The notes: generated by a model not told the origin, from the letters alone. Numbered from the stretch's first letter, positions 1 to 6,671 are shown. The stretch: DNA of 12,556 bases from an uncultured Clostridia bacterium (GCA_910578235.1 CAJTPP010000038.1:1-12556), one strand, 5' to 3'. Numbers and translations are program-made.

Positions 1-48
1 TATGTTATTATGGCTGTATAATCATATATTTATTTAATGAAAATATGA

Positions 49-429
49 TTGCTCATAGGAATAAACAATATGCTCAACGCAATTCAAATGGGAGTTGTTA
101 CATTATCAACAAAACAGAGATTAGAGGATTTAGAAAAGAGAAAATCTGAAATTGAAGTTGCAATTCTCAATGAAGAAATTGAACACCCGATTTTAACAAA
201 AGAACAAATCATATTTTGGATTAGTCAATTTAAGGACGGAAACATTGACGATGAGGAATACAAACGCAGAATTATAGACACATTTGTAAATTCAGTTTAT
301 CTGTATGATGATAAAATCGTCATCACATACAATTTCAAAGACGGAACAAGGACAATATCACTTGAAGAAGTAGAAAATTCGGATTTAGCACAAAACGCTT
401 CACCAAAAACATTAATAGGCGAACTCTGA
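49..429 (+). pseudogene. C-terminal remnant of a second large serine recombinase
   Basis: The 126-codon frame lacks the catalytic, Recombinase and zinc-ribbon domains. It matches only the C-terminal coiled-coil and end region of this recombinase family. By eye it aligns almost without gaps to residues of about 375-487 of the minus-strand recombinase next door, about half identical. Shared landmarks are L-x-K-E-Q-I-x-x-W-I, D-x-F-V-N-S-x-Y, Y-D-D-K-I-x-I-T-Y-N and a terminal ENSD. An in-frame stop at 46-48 and a TTG-only start with no ribosome binding site indicate that the 5' part of the gene is gone, not that this is a short gene. Its 3' end lies antisense to the last codons of the intact recombinase, so the two are convergent and overlapping. 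Expression of a functional protein is unlikely. Whether the missing part lies left of the window cannot be seen. Confidence 0.85.
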
Positions 430-1904
430 TAGTCTTTATGATTATCAGAGTTTTCCTTTTTGTTCATGTATTTTTGTATCTCGTCATAATCGACGCATTT
501 TTCTCCGTCTTTGTAATTATAGGTAATCAGTATTTTATCGTCATAGACATAGATAGAATTTACAAAAGCGTCAATTAATCGCTGCTTTTGAGTATCATCG
601 TCTTTATCTATCATCTTAAATGTGCATATCCAATATTTGATTTGTTCCTTGCTCAAAGTTGGTCGCTCAATCTTTTCTTTTGCGATTGCTAATTCTAAAT
701 CTGCTTTTTCCTGCTCCAGATTGTCAAGAGATTCTTTTATTGTAGGTGAGAATATACCTTGTTTGATTGCGGTCATAATATTATCAAACTCTTTTTTGAT
801 TTGTTTCATTCGATTAGTCATTACAGGTAATCTTGTATTCTCTTTGCTTTGTAATTCAAAACAAGTGTTTACAATTTGATTGATTAACCTATAGTCATTC
901 AAAATATTCATAGTGTAATCAATCACAATATCTTCAATTAAATCTTTCTGAACTCGCTTTTTATCGCAGGTTTTCTTTGATTTTGCCTTGCGGCAATGAT
1001 AATACCTATGAACTTCTCCCGTTTTGCTCGTCCCGCTTACGCCTGACATAGTGCTGCCGCAATGGCCGCAAAATATTTTACCTGTCAAAATGTATTTATC
1101 GGCAACTTCTTTAAAATGAGCAGGATTGCGCTTGTTAGCGGATAATCTTTCCTGACATTTATTAAATATTTCAGGTGTAACTAATGGGGTAAAAGCATTT
1201 TCTACAACTGTGTCTTTAAATCTATATTCTCCTAAATACCGTCTGTTTTTAAGAATATTTGTTACAAAGCTATAAGTTAGATTTTTACCACGTTGATTTT
1301 TTACGCCTTGCTCAATTAGTGAATTTAAAATATTTCTTGCGCTTTCGCCTTCTGCGTATCTGATAAAAATATCCTGTACTATCGGCGTAGTATCAGGATT
1401 GAGTTGAAAGTGTTTATTTTCGTCTATTAGATAACCAAAGGTTAGTGCTCCGCCATTGAATTTGTAGTTAAGCACATTCTCCGTCATACCCCTGCTGACT
1501 TTCATAGATAAATCCTTTATGTAATAGACGGAAAAGCCCTCAAAAATACTTTCCATAAGCTGACCTTCGGGAGTATCGTCAATAGGCTCTTTTGCTGAAA
1601 TGACGCTTACGCCATTCTTTTTTAAAGCGTTCTTGTAGAAAGCGCTGTCATATTTATCCCTTGAAAATCTGTCAATTTTCCAAACTATAACCGTATCAAA
1701 CAGCTTTTGTTTGCTGTCGGCTATCATCTGCATAAATTGAGGACGGTTATAGGCTTTTTTACCCGATATTGCTCGGTCTGCGTATGTTTTGACTATTGTA
1801 TAACCTTTTCTCTCTGCAAATGCACTACATTCTCTCAACTGTCCCTCAATGCTTTCCTCTCTTTGGTTGTCGCTTGAATATCTCGCATAAATTACTGCTT
1901 TCAA
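297..1904 (-). CDS. Large serine recombinase (resolvase/invertase superfamily)
   Basis: Site-specific DNA recombinase of the large serine type, which cuts and rejoins att sites to integrate, excise or invert DNA. Residues 3-150 form the Resolvase catalytic domain, with R8, nucleophile S10 in Y-A-R-Y-S-S, and R79/R82 in D-R-F-S-R-D. About 155-260 is the Recombinase domain. A zinc ribbon follows with C279, C282, C304 and C313. Residues 370-415 look like the usual coiled coil. The TTG start is chosen because the catalytic domain begins at once (L-K-A-V-I-Y-A-R) and AAGGAG lies 12 bases upstream. A promoter is visible at 1953-1981. All key residues are present, so the enzyme may be active. The last 48 residues, after ENSD at 484-487, are encoded antisense to the plus-strand remnant and may not be the ancestral C-terminus. 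No cargo genes belonging to a clear integrated element are visible around it. Confidence 0.93.
   Translation of the reverse strand: MKAVIYARYSSDNQREESIEGQLRECSAFAERKGYTIVKTYADRAISGKKAYNRPQFMQMIADSKQKLFDTVIVWKIDRFSRDKYDSAFYKNALKKNGVSVISAKEPIDDTPEGQLMESIFEGFSVYYIKDLSMKVSRGMTENVLNYKFNGGALTFGYLIDENKHFQLNPDTTPIVQDIFIRYAEGESARNILNSLIEQGVKNQRGKNLTYSFVTNILKNRRYLGEYRFKDTVVENAFTPLVTPEIFNKCQERLSANKRNPAHFKEVADKYILTGKIFCGHCGSTMSGVSGTSKTGEVHRYYHCRKAKSKKTCDKKRVQKDLIEDIVIDYTMNILNDYRLINQIVNTCFELQSKENTRLPVMTNRMKQIKKEFDNIMTAIKQGIFSPTIKESLDNLEQEKADLELAIAKEKIERPTLSKEQIKYWICTFKMIDKDDDTQKQRLIDAFVNSIYVYDDKILITYNYKDGEKCVDYDEIQKYMNKKENSDNHKDYQSSPINVFGEAFCAKSEFSTSSSDIVLVPSLKLYVMTILSSYR
422..456 (+). terminator. Hairpin at the junction of the two recombinase tails
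   Basis: A perfect 10-bp inverted repeat (422-431 with 443-452, 11-nt loop) is followed on the plus strand by TTTTCCTTTTTG, which fits a moderate intrinsic terminator for the plus-strand remnant. The stem contains the remnant's stop codon and also lies inside the minus-strand recombinase reading frame, where there is no comparable U-tract. It could instead be a recombination-site palindrome. Confidence 0.5.
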
Positions 1905-1952
1905 TTATTCTTCACTCTCCTTTTTGTATTGTAAATAATGCTTGTTAAATAT

Positions 1953-1981
1953 ATTCTAACGCGCATATTTTATTTTGTCAG
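1953..1981 (-). promoter_or_regulatory. Sigma-A-type promoter of the serine recombinase
   Basis: On the minus strand, CTGACA (1976-1981) and TAGAAT (1953-1958) are separated by 17 bp. The expected start lies about 40 bases ahead of the TTG codon at 1904, with AAGGAG in between. Confidence 0.6.
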
Positions 1982-2110
1982 CCGCTTTTATAAAAATTTT
2001 ATATGCTTGTCCTTTTGTATATATGCTTGATTTTTCATACAAAGTTCAAATACCGATTAAAAAATATTTTATTGAACACTGAGAAAATGGTAAAAACTAA
2101 CATATTTTCT

Positions 2111-2139
2111 TTGACATTGTTTAAATAAAAATATATTAT
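2111..2139 (+). promoter_or_regulatory. Consensus promoter reading into an orphan leader region
   Basis: TTGACA (2111-2116), a 17-bp spacer and TATTAT (2134-2139) make one of the strongest promoter matches in the window. The predicted RNA start is near 2146. No intact plus-strand gene follows. The transcript would instead run through the leader-like structure at 2169-2272 and then antisense to the truncated HTH gene. Confidence 0.65.
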
Positions 2140-2168
2140 GAAATTATTGAAAAATAGCGATTTTCAGT

Positions 2169-2213
2169 ATGGAGCAAGCACAGCAAGAGGGTACTCATTT
2201 TACTTTTTGCTAA
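2169..2213 (+). CDS. Putative 14-residue leader peptide
   Basis: An ATG about 23 bases after the predicted RNA start opens a 14-codon frame, MEQAQQEGTHFTFC, ending in TAA. No Shine-Dalgarno sequence is visible before it, which weakens the call. The frame covers one arm of a hairpin, and its stop codon lies in the opposing arm, the arrangement seen in translation-coupled attenuators. Such leaders usually precede amino-acid biosynthesis or antibiotic-resistance genes; no such gene follows here. It is not rich in a single amino acid, so an amino-acid sensor is less likely than an antibiotic- or stalling-type leader. This is inference from layout only. Confidence 0.35.
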   Translation: MEQAQQEGTHFTFC

Positions 2214-2272
2214 TTGCTCATTTTTACAAAATTTCGCTAACAGCAAGCAAAGCCAAAGAGTACAATTTGGCT
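2172..2272 (+). promoter_or_regulatory. Attenuator-like set of mutually exclusive hairpins
   Basis: Arm A (GAGCAA 2172-2177 plus 2182-2190) can pair with arm B (2203-2211 plus TTGCTC 2214-2219), giving 6 plus 9 bp with two G-U pairs. Arm B can instead pair with arm C (2246-2252), supported by an outer GTACTC (2191-2196) to GAGTAC (2258-2263) pairing. Arm C also overlaps a third perfect 7-bp hairpin, AGCCAAA (2251-2257) with TTTGGCT (2266-2272). The A:B, B:C and C:D logic is that of an attenuator. The last hairpin has no U-run, so a terminator is not complete here; the original downstream end may have been replaced. Confidence 0.4.
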
Positions 2273-2430
2273 CTGATTGATTATTGTCAAATCTATTTAT
2301 TGCCGATTGTGATGAAGCAATTTCAACCGCAAATTTAGCTTGCGGCATCATTGCGCTTTCACGCCATGCCCGTAATCTCTTGCCAAATCCATCCATAGTT
2401 GAGATCCTTGTAGTTTTTGTTTGTGATTAT

Positions 2431-2459
2431 ATTATAACTTTGATTATACGTTTTATCAA
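2431..2459 (-). promoter_or_regulatory. Near-consensus promoter of the minus-strand HTH gene
   Basis: On the minus strand, TTGATA (2454-2459), 17 bp and TATAAT (2431-2436) place the RNA start near 2424, about 28 bases before the ATG at 2396. The promoter faces away from the second HTH gene, so the 124-bp gap between the two starts is a divergent control region. Confidence 0.65.
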
Positions 2460-2520
2460 TCCTTTTTATTGTGTTAATATATTTTCGACAATATGTTAAA
2501 ATAAAGGTGAGGTGTTATTT

Positions 2521-2745
2521 ATGGTAAAAGAAAGGTTAGGAGAAAGAATAAAACAGCTTCGATTAGCAATCGGTTTAAGTTAAGAAAAATTTGCTTTGAA
2601 GATTGATATGGATAGCATTTATTCTTCATCTGTTGAAGCAGGCAAAAGAAATATATTTATTATCAATCTTGAAAAAATTGTTAATAGTTTAGATGTTGAT
2701 TTATTAGAATTATTAAAGGGGTGTAATATAGAGACAGAAAATTAA
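2521..2745 (+). pseudogene. Xre-family HTH regulator with one in-frame stop
   Basis: Reading from ATG 2521 gives M-V-K-E-R-L-G-E-R-I-K-Q-L-R, then a TAA at 2581-2583, then E-K-F-A-L-K-I-D-M-D and S-S-V-E-A-G-K-R-N in the same frame to a stop at 2743-2745. Read through, the 74 residues match small Cro/C-protein-like regulators from end to end. The TAA sits where the family has Gln in S-Q-E-x-F/L-A, so a single CAA-to-TAA change explains it. The ribosome binding site GAGGTG is intact just before the ATG. The size and the motif V-E-A-G-K-R-N-x-x-x-x-N-L-E-K-I recall the controller proteins of restriction-modification loci, but phage and ICE regulators look alike. No downstream restriction or methyltransferase gene is recognisable. 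Confidence 0.75.
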
Positions 2746-3010
2746 ATCAATTGTTTTAGAAGAATTTTCAAGACTAATAGGTCTTATTGAATTGGATTTT
2801 AAAGCAAATTATGATAGAAAGGTAAATAATTTTTTAATTAGTCAAGTGGATGAAAAAATAATTGCAAATATGGTATTTGTAAGAAGTTTTGAATTAAAAA
2901 GTGATTTTGCGATTAAGGCTTGTGATAAACAGATAGAGAGCTTGAAATTTAATGTAATGTTGTATATAATATTGTTGAGAGAAATTAGGGGTTTGGTATA
3001 TATGGTATAA
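2732..3010 (+). pseudogene. Start-less reading frame, unknown function
   Basis: After a TAG at 2729-2731 an open frame runs 92 codons to TAA at 3008-3010. It overlaps the last codons of the HTH pseudogene in another frame. It has no ATG or GTG near its beginning and no ribosome binding site; the first usable codon is a TTG at 2792. The product would be Lys/Ile-rich, with stretches such as I-x-Q-V-D-E-K-I-I-A-N-M and F-V-R-S-F-E-L-K-S-D-F-A-I-K, and it does not resemble anything I can name. The composition looks protein-like, not random, and the position right after a C-protein-like regulator would fit the leftover N-terminus of a restriction enzyme. That last point is speculation. Confidence 0.3.
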
Positions 3011-3191
3011 TTACATTTATTTTTGTATGTTTCAGAATATTTATTATAAATATGACGAAAAAATAGTGTTTTTTTAATAGTTTGTATAGTATGAAAATGG
3101 TAAAAATATAAGAAAATAAAAATGTTGTTTATTGATTTAATACATTTGGGTACAATATCATAATAAGCAATATATTGAACGGAGATATTTT
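3011..3191. other. AT-rich intergenic region, no gene seen
   Basis: This stretch holds long A/T runs and a 14-base sequence (3093-3106) that repeats one at 2083-2096. The only clear signal is a TACAAT hexamer at 3151-3156, a likely -10 element about 36 bases before the pepD start; its -35 partner is weak. The PepD ribosome binding site GGAG lies just before 3192. Confidence 0.5.
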
Positions 3192-4643
3192 ATGAAAATT
3201 ACTGAGCTGAGACCTAAAAAGGTTTTTCATTATTTTTCGGAAATTTCAAAAATACCGCATGGTTCCGGAAATACTGAACAAATAGCGCGTTACTGTATGG
3301 AGTTTGCTAATGAGCATAATTTAAAATCCTATAGTGACCATTACGGCAATGTAATGATTTTTAAGAATGGTACCGCAGGGTATGAGGAATATGATCCTGT
3401 TATTATACAGGGACATCTTGATATGGTATGTGAGAAGCGTTCAGACTGTGACCGTGACATGGAAAAAGACGGACTTGAGCTTGTCACTGACGGAGAATAT
3501 CTGTGGGCCGGCGGAACTACTCTCGGCGGTGATGACGGTATTGCAGTAGCGTATATTTTGGCGTTGCTGGCGTCAGATGATATTGTTCACCCTCCTATTG
3601 AAGCGTTGTTGACTGCTGATGAAGAAATAGGTCTGCGCGGTGCGAACGCGCTTGACATGTCACAGTTTAAGGGACGAAGACTTATTAATATTGACTCAGA
3701 GGAGGAGGGTGTTTTTACGGTAAGCTGCGCGGGCGGAGTGCGTATGGTATGTAGTTTGCCGCTAAAACTGAAAGAAACTAAAAATGAAGGCATATGCGCG
3801 AGGAAGATAAAAATAGGAGGTTTGCGCGGCGGCCATTCAGGAATGGACATTAACAAATCACGGCGGAATGCGGCAAAAACTCTTGCTGAACTTCTGTATG
3901 AACTGAATAAACAGATAGAAATAAATATTGCCGATGTGTATTCCGGAGGAAGAACAAACGTAATTCCGAGAGCTGCCGAAGCTGTTGTATGCTTTAAGGA
4001 AAGCTTCTTAAACGTGTTTAACAGTATAATATCCGCCTTTGACAGCAATCTGAAAATAAGCTGTATAAATTTTGAGCCTGATGCTTACGCGGCAGCGGAG
4101 AATATTTCTGTTCCGCCTTTCAGCACGGACAGAAATAGTACGGATAAATTGATATTTTTACTTATGCAGATTATGGATGGAGTCTATGCTATGAGCCCTG
4201 ATATTCCGGAGCTTGTTCAGACGTCTTCCAACATGGGCAGTATGTCGTTTAAAGACGAATATTTAAGTATAGAACTAATGATACGTTCCAATACGGATTT
4301 TGGAAAAAAAGCATTGGTCAGGAAACTTGAGTCGCTTGTGGAATATGTGGGCGGAGATATGTATTGCGGCGATGATTATCCCGCATGGGAGTATATGCAT
4401 AATTCGCCTCTTAGAGATATTATGATAAAAGTTTATCGTGATATGTACGGAGATGATCCGCGTATATGCTCAATACATGCGGGACTGGAATGCGGTGTTT
4501 TTGCAAATAAACTTCCCGGTGTGGATATGGTTTCTATCGGGCCTGATATGGAGAAGGTGCATACGCCTGACGAGAGACTTAGTATTCAATCTGCAGAACG
4601 GTGCTGGAATTATCTTTTGCGGCTTCTTGAATGTCTGAAATGA
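3192..4643 (+). CDS. pepD: Xaa-His dipeptidase (aminoacyl-histidine dipeptidase), M20C
   Basis: Cytosolic dinuclear zinc dipeptidase that splits Xaa-His and related dipeptides for amino-acid recovery. At 483 residues it has the family's full length. Metal and catalytic motifs are all present: H75 and D77 in Q-G-H-L-D-M-V, the bridging D114 in L-G-G-D-D-G, the catalytic E144 and metal ligand E145 in T-A-D-E-E-I-G, D168 in N-I-D-S-E-E-E-G, H429 in S-I-H-A-G-L-E-C-G and H457 in E-K-V-H-T-P-D-E. The dimerisation lid occupies roughly residues 190-380. The ATG start follows GGAG with 7-base spacing, and no signal peptide is present. It is the first gene of an operon with the DUF819 membrane protein, 36 bases downstream, which hints that the latter may bring in or release a related small molecule. 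Confidence 0.95.
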   Translation: MKITELRPKKVFHYFSEISKIPHGSGNTEQIARYCMEFANEHNLKSYSDHYGNVMIFKNGTAGYEEYDPVIIQGHLDMVCEKRSDCDRDMEKDGLELVTDGEYLWAGGTTLGGDDGIAVAYILALLASDDIVHPPIEALLTADEEIGLRGANALDMSQFKGRRLINIDSEEEGVFTVSCAGGVRMVCSLPLKLKETKNEGICARKIKIGGLRGGHSGMDINKSRRNAAKTLAELLYELNKQIEINIADVYSGGRTNVIPRAAEAVVCFKESFLNVFNSIISAFDSNLKISCINFEPDAYAAAENISVPPFSTDRNSTDKLIFLLMQIMDGVYAMSPDIPELVQTSSNMGSMSFKDEYLSIELMIRSNTDFGKKALVRKLESLVEYVGGDMYCGDDYPAWEYMHNSPLRDIMIKVYRDMYGDDPRICSIHAGLECGVFANKLPGVDMVSIGPDMEKVHTPDERLSIQSAERCWNYLLRLLECLK

Positions 4644-4679
4644 TGTATATAAAAAAGAATTAAACAGGAGGATAAAAAT

Positions 4680-5855
4680 ATGATTAAAGATGGGTTTATG
4701 TATATTGCGGCTTTGGTGTTTATTGCCGCTGTGTTGGTATGTCTGCCGAAAATTTTTCGCGGAAAGACAGCGTCAAATATTTTCAGATTTGCACCGCCTG
4801 TAGTGTTGATTTATCTCGGACTTATGATTTTGTGTACGGTTAGACTGTGGGATCTGGAAGCAACGGCGGACGCGTACGGCGCGCTGAAAAATCCTATATT
4901 GTATGCGATGCTGTTTCTTATGCTGCTGCGGTGTGATCTCAAAAAAATTATCAGATTAGGGCCTAAAATGCTTATAGGATTTTTTGCTGCCACGGTTTCA
5001 ATTGGACTTGGTTTTGTAGTGTCATATGCCATTATGCGCGGCGCGCTTGGAGAAGGAGCGTGGAAAGCTCTCGGTTCTCTCTGCGGAAGCTGGATGGGCG
5101 GCGGCGGCAATATGCTTGCCATTCAGGCAGCGCTGGATGTTGACGAGTCTGCAATGGCATACGCGCTTGTTATGGACTCGATATGCGCCACCATTTATAT
5201 TATGTTCCTACTTTGGGCAATAGGTTTTTCTAAAAAATTTAACGCGTGGACAAAGGCGGATACAAGAATAATTGACGAGGTTGGACAGGCGCTTGAAGCC
5301 GAAGCGGGAGCTAATATGAAGCCTATCACATGGCAGAATATTATACTTCTCACAGGTTCGGGACTTATCATTTCCGCGCTTTCGCAAAAGGCGGGAGTGG
5401 CTATAAATACAGCGCTTCCGTTTTTTGACAAGGCCACATGGACGGTACTTGTAGTAACAGTTCTGGGTGTGGGACTTGCGCTTACTCCGTTTGGCAAAAT
5501 CAAGGGTACGGAGGAAATTTCAAATGTAATGCTGTATGTTGTAATTGCGCTTATAGCGTCGCGCGCGGATCTCGCGGGTATGGGTGACGCGCCTGTATGG
5601 CTGATTGCGGGATTTATTGTTCTTATTATACATGTCGGCATCATGCTTATTCTTGCGAAGCTGTTAAAGCTGGACATATTCACGTGCGCGGTTGCGTCGC
5701 TTGCGAATATAGGCGGTACAGCCACTGCGCCTGTGCTTGCCGGAACATATAGCAACGCTCTGGTGCCTGTTGGTATTGTTATGGCGCTGCTTGGCTATGT
5801 TGTGGGTACTGGCGGCGGTCTTATTGTCGCTCAGCTTATGAGTTTATTTGGATAA
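4680..5855 (+). CDS. DUF819 family integral membrane protein
   Basis: A 391-residue polytopic inner-membrane protein with about eleven or twelve hydrophobic spans. It matches the DUF819 (YjcL-like) family, whose members are thought to be transporters without an agreed substrate. Two glycine-rich breaks stand out, G-S-W-M-G-G-G-G-N at 136-144 and A-N-I-G-G-T-A-T-A-P at 342-351, one in each half and separated by a hydrophilic loop at about 184-215. This is compatible with an internally duplicated, inverted-repeat transporter fold, although I infer that only from motif placement. A C-terminal G-Y-V-V-G-T-G-G-G closes the protein. AGGAGG lies 8 bases before the ATG. It is co-transcribed with pepD and followed by a strong terminator, so it is the last gene of that operon. 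Confidence 0.88.
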   Translation: MIKDGFMYIAALVFIAAVLVCLPKIFRGKTASNIFRFAPPVVLIYLGLMILCTVRLWDLEATADAYGALKNPILYAMLFLMLLRCDLKKIIRLGPKMLIGFFAATVSIGLGFVVSYAIMRGALGEGAWKALGSLCGSWMGGGGNMLAIQAALDVDESAMAYALVMDSICATIYIMFLLWAIGFSKKFNAWTKADTRIIDEVGQALEAEAGANMKPITWQNIILLTGSGLIISALSQKAGVAINTALPFFDKATWTVLVVTVLGVGLALTPFGKIKGTEEISNVMLYVVIALIASRADLAGMGDAPVWLIAGFIVLIIHVGIMLILAKLLKLDIFTCAVASLANIGGTATAPVLAGTYSNALVPVGIVMALLGYVVGTGGGLIVAQLMSLFG

Positions 5856-5865
5856 ATAATGAGTT

Positions 5866-5904
5866 AAAAAATCTGACAACCGTTATGGCCGTCAGATTTT
5901 TTTT
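5866..5904 (+). terminator. Intrinsic terminator of the pepD-DUF819 operon
   Basis: A perfect 12-bp stem (5866-5877 with 5891-5902) closes a 13-nt loop and runs directly into a T-tract ending at 5904, ten bases after the DUF819 stop codon. The A-tract on the left side of the stem could allow some activity on the other strand as well. Confidence 0.9.
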
Positions 5905-5931
5905 GTAAAGGTATGTTCATATGGAAATATA

Positions 5932-5960
5932 TTGATTTTTTTCTTTTAAAATGATATACT
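5932..5960 (+). promoter_or_regulatory. Promoter of tmk and the esterase gene
   Basis: TTGATT (5932-5937) and TATACT (5955-5960) are separated by 17 bp, placing the RNA start near 5967. This rules out the ATG at 5951 as the tmk start, since it would lie upstream of the transcript. Confidence 0.7.
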
Positions 5961-5995
5961 TTATTTATAATAAAATTAAGGAGAAAATGGTATTT

Positions 5996-6637
5996 ATGGA
6001 AAAGGTAAAAACAGATAAAAAGGGAGCTTTTATCGCGTTTGAAGGGATAGACGGCAGCGGAAAAAGCACTCAGGCGAAGCTGCTTGCCGATAGGCTTAAA
6101 GACAATGGTATCAGTATTTATGAAACGCGCGAACCTACTGACGCGCCGATAGGATCGCTTACGCGTCAGATTTTGACCGGCAGAATAAAGACGGATAATA
6201 AGGTTATAGCCGCTCTTTTTCTGGCAGACAGGCTGGATCATCTTCTAAATGATCTGGACGGTATCTGCGCAAAGATAGACAGCGGTATAACGGTTATTTC
6301 AGATAGATATTATTTTTCGTCGTATGCTTATCATAGTGTTGATGTAAACATGGACTGGGTTATTTCGGCAAACTCTATCTGTGCTGATCTGCTTCGGCCT
6401 ACATGCACTGTGTTTATTGATGTAACTCCTGACGAGTCGCTTGACAGGATTGCGAAAGGACGATATAGATCAGAGCTTTTTGAAACACGGGAACGCTTAA
6501 CGATTGTTAGGAAAAAGTATATGGAGGCTTTTGAAAAGCTGAAAGATAAGGAAAATATAGTGATTATTGACGGAAATCAGCCTCCCGAAAAAATAGCGGA
6601 GGATATATGGAGTAAAGTAAGGTGTTATTTTGAATAA
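5996..6637 (+). CDS. tmk: Thymidylate kinase (dTMP kinase)
   Basis: Phosphorylates dTMP to dTDP with ATP in the cytosol, the step that commits thymidylate to DNA synthesis. The 213-residue protein has the P-loop G-I-D-G-S-G-K-S-T at 17-25, the substrate-site T-R-E-P-T and the D-R-Y-Y-F-S-S-Y-A motif. A lid segment with Arg residues (G-R-Y-R-S-E-L-F) lies near two thirds of its length. The start is uncertain: AAGGAG at 5978-5983 lies 12 bases before ATG 5996 and only 3 before an in-frame ATG at 5987. I prefer 5996 because 3 bases is too close. The longer start at 5951 is excluded by the promoter. The esterase gene follows after 34 bases without a terminator and is probably on the same transcript, an odd pairing of a housekeeping kinase with a secreted hydrolase. 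Clostridia can carry a second tmk in the holB region, so this may be a paralogue. Confidence 0.9.
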   Translation: MEKVKTDKKGAFIAFEGIDGSGKSTQAKLLADRLKDNGISIYETREPTDAPIGSLTRQILTGRIKTDNKVIAALFLADRLDHLLNDLDGICAKIDSGITVISDRYYFSSYAYHSVDVNMDWVISANSICADLLRPTCTVFIDVTPDESLDRIAKGRYRSELFETRERLTIVRKKYMEAFEKLKDKENIVIIDGNQPPEKIAEDIWSKVRCYFE

Positions 6638-6671
6638 ATTAAAAGTATATTTAAGATAGGGAGTGATTGTT

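Larger units (their letters stand above)
2136..2396 (-). pseudogene. Truncated Xre/Cro-family HTH regulator
   Basis: The first 43 or so residues (M-D-G-F-G-K-R-L-R-A-W-R-E-S through Q-S-A-I-N-R-F-D-N-N-Q-S-E-P) read as a lambda-repressor-like HTH DNA-binding domain. Relatives continue with a short hydrophobic C-terminal half of the domain, but here the frame turns into low-complexity Leu/Cys-rich sequence that is antisense to the attenuator-like region. The open frame therefore probably joins a true 5' gene end to unrelated DNA near 2265-2275. The start is well supported: ATG at 2396 with AAGGA 8 bases upstream and a near-consensus promoter. A short HTH peptide may still be made. HTH genes of this type often accompany large serine recombinases in Clostridia (family knowledge); its original partner is not identifiable. 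Confidence 0.65.

Noticed and set aside
622..879. 85-residue plus-strand open frame inside the recombinase gene
   Set aside because: It is antisense to the recombinase coiled-coil/C-terminal region, with no ribosome binding site or recognisable domain.
2138..2338. 66-residue plus-strand open frame over the leader region
   Set aside because: Its ATG overlaps the -10 hexamer, so it lies upstream of the predicted RNA start, and it has no ribosome binding site; the 14-codon frame at 2169 fits the transcript better.
2284..2499. 71-residue plus-strand open frame
   Set aside because: It is antisense to the start and promoter of the minus-strand HTH gene, and its translation has no domain character.
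3587..4048. 153-residue minus-strand open frame
   Set aside because: Shadow of pepD, whose frame carries all M20 active-site motifs.
5195..5755. 186-residue minus-strand open frame
   Set aside because: Shadow of the DUF819 gene; no start signal and no family resemblance.
5951..5995. Longer N-terminus for thymidylate kinase
   Set aside because: The ATG at 5951 overlaps the spacer and -10 region of the tmk promoter, and the extra residues lie outside the family's conserved start.
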